A DNA stretch of 64,000 bases from a bacterium (GTDB taxonomy: Bacteria; Bacillota; Clostridia; Oscillospirales; Acutalibacteraceae): contig JAHLAX010000032.1 in NCBI GenBank assembly GCA_020625875.1, positions 17,125 through 81,124 of the forward strand, written 5' to 3'. Positions within the stretch are counted from its first letter, which is position 1. Each line of letters opens with the position of its first letter. Under the pieces are notes generated by a model. The model had not been told where the DNA came from. It ran no database searches and worked only from the letters and a program-made list of their open reading frames with translations. The position numbers were made by a program, and so were the translations under genes. Positions 32,113-39,309 of this stretch are shown one piece after another.

Positions 32113-34278
32113 TTAAATTACTATTTCGCTGTCCTCAACGCGTTCGTTAAAGAAGTTTATAACCTTAAGACACGGCTTTCTGAGAACCAGTCCTATAAAC
32201 AGCGCGCCCACAGCAAACAGCATCAGGTATCCCAAATCCGACCAGTACGCGCCGTAGTCAACGCCCGCCACAGCTTCTCTCAAAGCGTTGACGCCGTACT
32301 TAAACGGCAGGAACGGTGCCATAGCCTGGAACGGAGCGGGAAGAACCTCTATGGGGAATGTTCCGCCCGAGCCCGCTACCTGAAGAACGAGGATGATAAC
32401 GGCGAGAGCTTTTCCTATTACACTGAAAGTTATGGTCAGAGAATAGATAATCAGCGTGTATACGAAACTCGAAACCAGACTCGCTACTACAAAGAGAACA
32501 GGGTCCAGACACTGGGTTTTGAGGAAGAACAAATCTCCGAGCGAAATTACCAATGCCTGAATCTGACCGATAAAGAAGAATATGAGATAGCGGCCGAAAT
32601 AAACCTGATACGGTTTTGGCTCGTTCAGGGCTTTTTGCTGGCGTTTGGTCAGTTCAACGCTTATTACCGCTACGAGCACAACTCCGCCTACCCATAAGCC
32701 GAGCGAGGTGTAGAACGGCGTCATCGCCGAGCCGTAGTTCTCAATCGGATACAGACGTTCCTTGTCGGTGCTGACAGGGCTCGAAACGAAGTCAGCGAGC
32801 TTCTCGGGGCTTTCTATGATTGGCGAGATAAAGTCCTCGACCTTTTTACTGTTTTTAACATCGTTAATCTTCTTGATCAGTGAATCAATTTTTGTGTTCG
32901 TATTGTCAAGAAGTCCGTTAAGGTTTTTAAAGGTTAATTTGAGGTTATCGACAGTATCTTTGCCTGTGCTGATAACTTTACCAATGCCGAGCGAACCTGA
33001 ACCGATTGACGATACAAAGTCCGAAACATTGTCGAGAGCCTTGTATGCTTTGCTCGCGGCGTCGTCAATTTTGCTTTTTGCTCCCGAAAAATCTGTTTTA
33101 ACACCGCTTAATTCGGTTTTTGCCGACGAAACAGCGTTCTTTATATCGTTTTGAACATTCTTGGGAAGACTTCCTGTCTTGCGGATAGTGGAGCAGGCGT
33201 TGTTAATCTTGCTTATAATGAGGTTCTGCTTTGTGTTCGAATCATTAAGCTTTTTTGTCAGCGCCTTGAATTCAAGTTTCGGGAAGGTCTGATTAATCTT
33301 CTGTAATACAGACAAAACCTTGTCGTTAATACCGATAATCTTGTTGTTTATCTTTGTAACGCGCGAGAGCCTGTCGGCAGCGCTGTCAGCGTCCTTGCTT
33401 ATTTCGTTGAACGAAGAAGTGAGCTCAGTGTCAACATTATCAGCATAATCTATAGTCTGATCGATAAAATCAGAGAGCGATGATGTAATCTGAGGTGATG
33501 TGGAGCCTAAAGACTTCAGGGTGTTTTTAATGTCGTCGCCCATAACGCCCGCTTTGGCAAGCGCGGATTTAATAGCGGGGCCCATATCCTCGTTTGCTTT
33601 TAACAGGTTGTTGATTGAGTCAAGCGTTGTAATAAACAATCCGTTTGTTTTCTTTAACGAGTTTATGTCGGTTTTAGTGTTTTTCAGGGTAGTGATTGCT
33701 TTGTTTAAAAGCTCCTCCTTCGACGAAGAAAGCTCGTCGCCCGTAAGGTTCAACGCGGTGGCGATAACGTCCGTTACCTTGTTGACGTAGGTGGTGTTTA
33801 CCGAGCTTTCGATAGCCTCCGCGCCCTTATCCGTTATTTTGGGAGCGATAGCGTTTTTCTTTTCGTTTACATAATATTTAACTTTTGCTTTTTTGAAAGC
33901 TCCTGTCGTAACAGATAACAGATTTTCGCTGAAGTCCTTTGGAATAATGACGGCAGCGTAATAAGTGCCGTTTTTTACGCCGTCCAGAGCTTTTTTCTTG
34001 CTGACAAAATCCCAGCCCATTTTAGGATTGGCTTTGAGGTTCTTGACTATTTCATCGCCTGCGTTGATTTTTAACGCCTTATAGTTATAACCCTTGTCAA
34101 GCGTGCATACCGCGAAATCGAGCGCGGCTGTGTTTGAGTACGGATCCCAGTTGGCGGCGATATTGAACCATGAATAAAGCGCGGGCAAGATTCCGATACC
34201 GATGATTACAACGAAAACAATAATGTTTTTCGCTACGTTTTTTAAATCAAATTTAAAAATTCCGAATATATTTTTCAT
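32113..34278 (-). CDS. YhgE/Pip-family membrane protein
   Basis: The 721-residue protein has one N-terminal membrane helix followed by the family signature PALYSWFNIAANWDPY. A long outer region (about 40-500) contains coiled-coil-like helices rich in Asn, Lys and Ser. Five to six C-terminal helices resemble ABC-2 permeases. Family members include the Lactococcus phage infection protein Pip, while Gram-positive relatives are linked to secretion of small WXG-type proteins. The actual role here is unknown. Its ATG overlaps the stop of the small upstream gene (ATGA), so the two are coupled. Confidence 0.88.
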   Translation of the reverse strand: MKNIFGIFKFDLKNVAKNIIVFVVIIGIGILPALYSWFNIAANWDPYSNTAALDFAVCTLDKGYNYKALKINAGDEIVKNLKANPKMGWDFVSKKKALDGVKNGTYYAAVIIPKDFSENLLSVTTGAFKKAKVKYYVNEKKNAIAPKITDKGAEAIESSVNTTYVNKVTDVIATALNLTGDELSSSKEELLNKAITTLKNTKTDINSLKKTNGLFITTLDSINNLLKANEDMGPAIKSALAKAGVMGDDIKNTLKSLGSTSPQITSSLSDFIDQTIDYADNVDTELTSSFNEISKDADSAADRLSRVTKINNKIIGINDKVLSVLQKINQTFPKLEFKALTKKLNDSNTKQNLIISKINNACSTIRKTGSLPKNVQNDIKNAVSSAKTELSGVKTDFSGAKSKIDDAASKAYKALDNVSDFVSSIGSGSLGIGKVISTGKDTVDNLKLTFKNLNGLLDNTNTKIDSLIKKINDVKNSKKVEDFISPIIESPEKLADFVSSPVSTDKERLYPIENYGSAMTPFYTSLGLWVGGVVLVAVISVELTKRQQKALNEPKPYQVYFGRYLIFFFIGQIQALVISLGDLFFLKTQCLDPVLFVVASLVSSFVYTLIIYSLTITFSVIGKALAVIILVLQVAGSGGTFPIEVLPAPFQAMAPFLPFKYGVNALREAVAGVDYGAYWSDLGYLMLFAVGALFIGLVLRKPCLKVINFFNERVEDSEIVI

Positions 34279-34586
34279 TCTTCTGTTTCCTCATCTTCCG
34301 TATGATTGCTGTATTCGTCCTCAACCCCGAGGTAATAGGCGAACTTATGGTACTTATAATCTGCGCGTATCATCAGCGCGGCGCAGTAAAAGTCCGTAAT
34401 AACCCAGAGAATCAAAAAAGCTATTTTGTTTTCAAGGCTAAACATCAGAGTAAGAAATATTATTCCCGAAATGATGATGAACATAGCGCCGTAGCGTCTG
34501 TATTTCAGGCGTTTTTCTTTAGCTTCCTCATACCCTTTTTTTATTTTTTGATAGGTAAGATGTTCCTTGCTTTCCGCGGCGGACAT
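34275..34586 (-). CDS. Small two-helix membrane protein coupled to YhgE gene
   Basis: The 103-residue protein has a charged helical N-terminus, two membrane helices (about 38-55 and 58-75) and an acidic C-terminal tail (SNHTEDEETEE). I choose the ATG at 34586 because AGGAGG lies 7 bases upstream; a longer frame reaches 34631 without a ribosome site. I do not recognise the family. Its ATGA overlap with the YhgE/Pip gene suggests a partner or accessory subunit. Confidence 0.65.
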   Translation of the reverse strand: MSAAESKEHLTYQKIKKGYEEAKEKRLKYRRYGAMFIIISGIIFLTLMFSLENKIAFLILWVITDFYCAALMIRADYKYHKFAYYLGVEDEYSNHTEDEETEE

Positions 34587-34688
34587 ATCATCGCCTCCTG
34601 TTAAAAAATATACATATATTTTATCACACATTTTTTCTCAAAACAAGACGTATAGGCAATAGAATGACGAGAAAAACATAATACCTTG

Positions 34689-34717
34689 TTGAGTTTCTTT
34701 TCTTCTTGTGTTAAGAT
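34689..34717 (+). promoter_or_regulatory. Promoter of the CmpB-like gene
   Basis: TTGAGT and TAAGAT are separated by 17 bases, about 55 bases upstream of the ATG at 34771. Confidence 0.5.
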
Positions 34718-34770
34718 GAGATAGTTGAGAATAAAAATAATTATTCGATAAAATATAAAGACGGGTTATT

Positions 34771-35556
34771 ATGAAATCAATTGAGTTTAAAAAACGATTC
34801 GCCGCTCTAAAGGAGCGCCATAAACTTCTTATGGAGAGAAATAACGAGGTTTATGAAAAAAAATATGATAATAAAGAGGACGCGCCGTTCGCTCACGGAC
34901 TTTGTCTGTCTAAGCTGTTCTGGCTGTTTTTTATCGGCAGCTTCTTCGGAACGGTTCTCGAAACGTTCTACACCATTATAATTGACGGGCACTTTGAAAT
35001 CAGAGTAGGTATGGTTTTCGGACCTTTTATTCCTGTTTACGGCGGCGGAGCTGTGGCTATCACGCTATGTCTGTATAAACTGCACAGGATGAACAACATA
35101 ATTGTGTTTATCGCGTCCGCGATTATCGGAGCCGCCTTCGAGTTCTTTTGCTCGTATTTTCAAGAGATGATTCTGGGAACAATTAGCTGGGACTACAGCG
35201 ATACCCCGTTCAATATTGACGGCAGAACCAACCTCGCGTATGCTGTTGTCTGGGGTATTCTGGGGCTTTTGTGGCTGAGGTATATTTATCCCTTCCTTAG
35301 CCGTCAGATTGAGAAGATTCCTAAAAAGCCAGGCAAAATTCTCACAATCGTTCTCTGTATTATTATGATAATCGGCGGCGTCCTTACAAATGTCGCGATA
35401 GACAGAAAGAATAAACGCGCCGAGAATATTCCGCCCAAGACCGTGATAGGTCAGTTTTGTGACGCGGTATTCACGGACGATTATATGAAGCTTATTTTTC
35501 CTCATATGGGTACAAAGGAGACCTTCGCCGAGGAGAGAATGCAAAAATCAAAATGA
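34771..35556 (+). CDS. Putative ABC transporter permease, CmpB-like (PF06541)
   Basis: The 261-residue membrane protein starts with a charged cytoplasmic helix (about 1-45), then has five or six membrane segments with the family-type blocks FGTVLETFYTIIIDGHFEIR, GPFIPVYGGGA and DYSDTPFNIDGRTNLAYAVV. Despite the family name no ATPase partner lies beside it, and transport has not been shown for most members. The ATG is preceded by ACGGG, a weak ribosome site. It is a single-gene unit with a promoter and a terminator. Confidence 0.75.
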   Translation: MKSIEFKKRFAALKERHKLLMERNNEVYEKKYDNKEDAPFAHGLCLSKLFWLFFIGSFFGTVLETFYTIIIDGHFEIRVGMVFGPFIPVYGGGAVAITLCLYKLHRMNNIIVFIASAIIGAAFEFFCSYFQEMILGTISWDYSDTPFNIDGRTNLAYAVVWGILGLLWLRYIYPFLSRQIEKIPKKPGKILTIVLCIIMIIGGVLTNVAIDRKNKRAENIPPKTVIGQFCDAVFTDDYMKLIFPHMGTKETFAEERMQKSK

Positions 35557-35559
35557 ATT

Positions 35560-35590
35560 AGCGGAATCCGATTTGGGTTCCGCTTTTTAG
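35560..35590 (+). terminator. Rho-independent terminator
   Basis: AGCGGAATCC / GGGTTCCGCT followed by TTTTT, just after the CmpB-like gene. Confidence 0.8.
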
Positions 35591-35636
35591 TTCGAAGCGT
35601 ATATGACAGATAGGGACGATAATTATTATAAAAAAT

Positions 35637-35669
35637 TTCAATAATACTTCAATAAAACCTCTGTACTAT
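35637..35669 (+). promoter_or_regulatory. Direct-repeat operator/promoter, site A
   Basis: TTCAATAATAC and TTCAATAAAAC stand in tandem, then 5 bases, then the -10 box TACTAT. There is no -35 box. The same layout recurs at 39221, 42003 and 44508. It is the predicted activator-dependent promoter of the beta-helix lipoprotein gene. Confidence 0.75.
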
Positions 35670-35701
35670 ATGATCAACATAATATACAGGAGGTAAGTGC
35701 A

Positions 35702-37105
35702 ATGAAACGTTTAAATAAATCTATTCTGGCATTAATAACGGCGGCTTTGCTTACCGCGTCGCTCGCGTCCTGCGCGGGCAGTGGGGACAGCGGATCAACA
35801 TCAACAACGTCAACAACCAAAGCTACAACGGCGACGACGACAGCGGCGACAACAGTCGAAAAAACTTCAGCGATAAGCGAAAGCGACATAAAAACTTCAA
35901 AAACAATCAAGAACAATAACGACGGCGAACACGCGATAACAGCTGACGGCGAGTCGAAAAGCTATAAGAACACAAAGGTCGTCAAAACAGGCGACAGCTC
36001 ACAGAACGATGAAGCTGATTTCTACGGCGATAATTCGGCAATCTTCGCCACCAATAAAGCTACCCTTGATATATCCGATATGGTTATAAAAACCGACGGT
36101 ACACACGCCAACGCGGTGTTCAGCTACGGCGAGGGTACGACAGTTAATGTTTCAAATTCCTACATCGAGACGAGCGGCAACTGCTCGGGCGGCTTGATGA
36201 CCACGGGTGGCGGTACGATGAACGCCGAGAATCTCACGATAAAGACATCGGGCAGGTCCTCGGCGGCGATACGCTCTGACCGAGGAGGCGGTACCGTCAA
36301 CGTTGACGGCGGCAGCTATACGACCTCGGGCACAGGCTCGCCTGTTGTTTACTCGACAGCCGACATTACTGTCAGCAACGCCGAGATGAAATCCACGGCT
36401 TCTCAGGGCGTAGTAGTCGAAGGCAAGAACAGCGTGACACTCAACAACGTTAATCTCAACGCCGATAACAACACCAAAAACAGCGATAAGTCCGATTGGT
36501 ATCAGGCGGTAATGATTTATCAGTCTATGTCGGGCGACGCGGCTGAGGGACTTTCGTCATTCACTATGAACGGCGGCACTCTCACAAATCAGAACGGCGA
36601 CGTTTTCTTCGTCAACAATACAGCCACAAAGATTACCCTGAAAAACGCCGCAATCACTAACAAGGACAGCGACGGATACTTTCTTCGCGCGGCAGCTGCC
36701 GGCTGGGGCAACGAGGGCTCAAACGGCGGTCAGGTCAGCCTTTACGCGAGTAATCAGACCATTAACGGCGATATGTTGGTTGACGATGTGTCCAACCTCA
36801 ACCTCTATCTCAGCAAGAAGTCAACCTTTAAAGGCGCGATAAACAGCGACGGTCAGGCGGGCGAGGTTTATGTTGAACTCGACAGCAACTCAAAATGGGT
36901 GCTCACTGGCGACAGCTATATCACATCATTGACCTGCGACGCGGACAGCATTGACCTCAACGGTCACAAGCTCTACGTCAACGGCAAGGAATATAAAGCG
37001 GGTACAAGCTCAAAGGGCGAAGCGATTGAGGTTGTATCGACAGGCAGCTCAAACGGCGGCGATGCTCCCGACGGAGGTATGCCTCCCGCGAAACCGAATA
37101 AATAA
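35702..37105 (+). CDS. Surface beta-helix lipoprotein
   Basis: The 467-residue protein has a lipoprotein signal with lipobox LASC (Cys about 24), a Ser/Thr-rich linker (about 26-65), a long run of short beta-helix turns (about 70-440) with units such as TTGGGTMNAENLTIKTSG, and a Gly/Pro-rich end (DAPDGGMPPAKPNK). It resembles right-handed parallel beta-helix surface proteins near the Cthe_2159 carbohydrate-binding family. It is the first gene of the surface module and has operator site A. Its AGGAGG ribosome site lies inside an inverted repeat with the -10 region. Binding of plant or host glycans is inferred from fold and neighbours. Confidence 0.75.
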   Translation: MKRLNKSILALITAALLTASLASCAGSGDSGSTSTTSTTKATTATTTAATTVEKTSAISESDIKTSKTIKNNNDGEHAITADGESKSYKNTKVVKTGDSSQNDEADFYGDNSAIFATNKATLDISDMVIKTDGTHANAVFSYGEGTTVNVSNSYIETSGNCSGGLMTTGGGTMNAENLTIKTSGRSSAAIRSDRGGGTVNVDGGSYTTSGTGSPVVYSTADITVSNAEMKSTASQGVVVEGKNSVTLNNVNLNADNNTKNSDKSDWYQAVMIYQSMSGDAAEGLSSFTMNGGTLTNQNGDVFFVNNTATKITLKNAAITNKDSDGYFLRAAAAGWGNEGSNGGQVSLYASNQTINGDMLVDDVSNLNLYLSKKSTFKGAINSDGQAGEVYVELDSNSKWVLTGDSYITSLTCDADSIDLNGHKLYVNGKEYKAGTSSKGEAIEVVSTGSSNGGDAPDGGMPPAKPNK

Positions 37106-37129
37106 TTATGTTTAAAAAAATAATACAAA

Positions 37130-37151
37130 TTCGATAAAACTGTGCTATAAT
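37130..37151 (+). promoter_or_regulatory. Half-operator and -10 box of the two-component operon, site E
   Basis: A single TTCGATAAAAC is followed by 5 bases and TATAAT, exactly the spacing of the four full sites. The upstream repeat is not well conserved. It could allow weak autoregulation. Confidence 0.5.
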
Positions 37152-37177
37152 AGTTAAAAAGAAAATGAGGTGATTTT

Positions 37178-37861
37178 ATGCGCTTGCTTTTGGTTGAGGA
37201 CGAAAAGCGAATGGCTGAGGCTCTCGCCGCGATTCTCAGAAAAGAAAACTACGAAGTCGATATTATGAACGACGGCGACGACGGGCTTTATGCCGCTCAG
37301 AGCGACGCCTATGATATTATGATTCTTGACGTAATGCTGCCCGGTATGTCTGGTTTTGAAATCGCTAAACAGATAAGACGCGACGGCATAAAAACGCCGA
37401 TTCTTATGTTGACGGCGAAGGGCGAGCTTGACGATAAGGTTGAAGGGCTCGACAGCGGCGCCGACGATTATCTCACAAAACCGTTTATGACAAAGGAGCT
37501 TCTCGCGAGGCTTCGGGCGTTAGAGCGCAGATACTCGGGCGTTAATAACGAAAATACTCTTGAGTTCGGCGATGTTGAGCTCAATACCGAGAGCTGTATG
37601 CTGATTTGTAAGACTAACGGGCAGTCAGTTCGTCTTAAGGAAAAGGAATTCAACATAATGCGCCACCTGCTTATCAACAAAAACCGTGTTATGGAGCGTG
37701 AAAGTCTCGCGATGAAAATCTGGAACTACGACAGCGAGGCTGAATACAACAATGTTGAGGTGTATATTTCGTTCACAAGAAAAAAGCTCAAATTCATAGG
37801 CGCGAAAACCGAGATTAAATCCGTGCGCGGAATAGGTTATGAGTTGAGATACGGAGGCTGA
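37178..37861 (+). CDS. OmpR-family response regulator of the surface module
   Basis: The 227-residue protein has a receiver domain (acidic VEDEKR, phosphorylation site in MILDVMLPGMSGF, switch residues in LMLTAK and ADDYLTKPF) and a C-terminal winged-helix domain ending in VRGIGYELRYG. OmpR/PhoB-type regulators bind tandem direct repeats about 10-11 bases apart, which is what lies upstream of four units around this gene. It is followed after 2 bases by its kinase gene. I infer that it activates the surface module. Confidence 0.93.
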   Translation: MRLLLVEDEKRMAEALAAILRKENYEVDIMNDGDDGLYAAQSDAYDIMILDVMLPGMSGFEIAKQIRRDGIKTPILMLTAKGELDDKVEGLDSGADDYLTKPFMTKELLARLRALERRYSGVNNENTLEFGDVELNTESCMLICKTNGQSVRLKEKEFNIMRHLLINKNRVMERESLAMKIWNYDSEAEYNNVEVYISFTRKKLKFIGAKTEIKSVRGIGYELRYGG

Positions 37862-37863
37862 CT

Positions 37864-39099
37864 ATGTTTCGAAAATCAAAAATAAAAATTGTCGCCTCAA
37901 TAATGACGATTATGACGCTGCTCATCGCGGGTACCTTTGGAGTTATTTATTTTTCCAGCTACCGTGAGATGTCCCAAAAGGACCAGCATATGCTGGAGCG
38001 TTACTGTGAAATGTATAATGACGAGGACGGATTCTCAAAGCCCGACAAGAATAATATGCGTGACGATAACCGTCCTCAAAAGCCTGAGGATGAGCGGGCT
38101 TTTGACGTCGCGGCAATGTACTCAGTTTCATTTGACGAAGATAATGAGGTTGAGAAAATTGACAACAGCAGTCAGACAATGTCAAACGAGGATTTGACCG
38201 CTTTGGCGAAAACCGCGCTGAATTCATCCGACGCTAAGGGAAAGCTTGAGGGGTATAATTATCTTGTCAAAAAAACGGATGATTACACGCTGGTTGTATT
38301 TATGGACAGCTCAAGCTTCGATAAAAACGCCGAGACTTTGTTAAAGTACACGCTGATATTCGGAGCGGGTTCTCTGATTATTGTTTTCGCGTTGTCAATT
38401 TTGCTCGCTAATCTGATTATCCGCCCGCTCGAAAAGAACCACGAAGCTCAAAAGCGTTTTATATCTGACGCGGGACATGAGCTTAAAACGCCCGTAACCG
38501 TTATATCCACCAACGCCGAGGTGCTCGAGGGCGAAATCGGCGAGAATCGCTGGCTTAATAATATCGTCTACGAAAACGAGCGGATGTCGATTCTTATAAA
38601 ACAGCTTATGGCGCTCACAAAGACCGACAAAAACGAGATTAAGCTCGAAAAGGTCGACTTTAGCCATATTGTAATCGGTGAGATTCTTCCGTTTGAGAGC
38701 ATAGCTTTTGAAAAGGGGATTGAGATAGATTACGAAAAAATTGAGGATGGTATAACCGTAAACGGCAATTCCTCTCAGCTCAGCCAGCTTGTGTCAATCC
38801 TGATTGACAACGCCATTGAACACAGCACAGGCGGCAATATAGAGGTCAGCCTCGGCAAAAATCATAACAAGGCTGTTCTGAGTGTTATAAATAACGGTGA
38901 TGAGATTCCCGAGGACAAGAGAGCGCTGCTCTTTGACCGCTTCTACCGCGTCAACGAGGCGAGAAACGACGACGGCGGCAACCACTACGGCTTGGGGCTT
39001 TCTATCGCGAAATCCATTGTTGACGCTCACAAGGGCGAGATGACTGTTGACTGTAAGGACGGCAAGGTTATTTTTGAGGTTAGTTTAAAAACAGTTTAA
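37864..39099 (+). CDS. Sensor histidine kinase of the surface module
   Basis: The 411-residue kinase has a first helix (about 11-30), an outer domain of about 130 residues rich in Asp, Asn and Lys, a second helix (about 160-182), and no clear HAMP domain. The HisKA motif is ISDAGHELKTPVTVI. The ATPase domain has N box ILIDNAIEHS, a modified G1 region (NNGDEIPE) and G2 box HYGLGLSI. The acidic outer domain could sense cations or cationic peptides, as proposed for similar kinases; this is an inference. It starts 2 bases after the response regulator. Confidence 0.92.
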   Translation: MFRKSKIKIVASIMTIMTLLIAGTFGVIYFSSYREMSQKDQHMLERYCEMYNDEDGFSKPDKNNMRDDNRPQKPEDERAFDVAAMYSVSFDEDNEVEKIDNSSQTMSNEDLTALAKTALNSSDAKGKLEGYNYLVKKTDDYTLVVFMDSSSFDKNAETLLKYTLIFGAGSLIIVFALSILLANLIIRPLEKNHEAQKRFISDAGHELKTPVTVISTNAEVLEGEIGENRWLNNIVYENERMSILIKQLMALTKTDKNEIKLEKVDFSHIVIGEILPFESIAFEKGIEIDYEKIEDGITVNGNSSQLSQLVSILIDNAIEHSTGGNIEVSLGKNHNKAVLSVINNGDEIPEDKRALLFDRFYRVNEARNDDGGNHYGLGLSIAKSIVDAHKGEMTVDCKDGKVIFEVSLKTV

Positions 39100-39220
39100 A
39101 TCAGAATAGTCGAGCGTAGCACCTATATTTACTATCCAAAACTTGACATAAGTATTATGGTCAGGGGGATAGCATTGTTTAAATAGGAAATTCACGGACT
39201 GACGTGGAAAATTAAAAAAT

Positions 39221-39253
39221 TTCAATAAATAATCAATAAATCTCCTGTATTAT
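39221..39253 (+). promoter_or_regulatory. Direct-repeat operator/promoter, site B
   Basis: TTCAATAAATA and ATCAATAAATC, then 5 bases, then TATTAT. It drives the large Cthe_2159 protein gene. The -10 box lies inside a perfect inverted repeat (39241-39272). Confidence 0.75.
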
Positions 39254-39272
39254 ATGGTTGTAATACAGGAGA
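39241..39272 (+). promoter_or_regulatory. Perfect inverted repeat over the -10 and start region
   Basis: Arms TCTCCTGTATTA and TAATACAGGAGA (12 of 12) enclose 8 bases. It covers the -10 box of site B and the likely transcription start. Confidence 0.6.
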
Positions 39273-39309
39273 TTACTTGTTTAACAGATAAAGATTGGAG
39301 GTCTACTCA

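Noticed and set aside
32113..34278. Prophage gene, because the Pip family is named phage infection protein
   Set aside because: Pip is a host membrane protein used by phage as a receptor. No phage genes are nearby.
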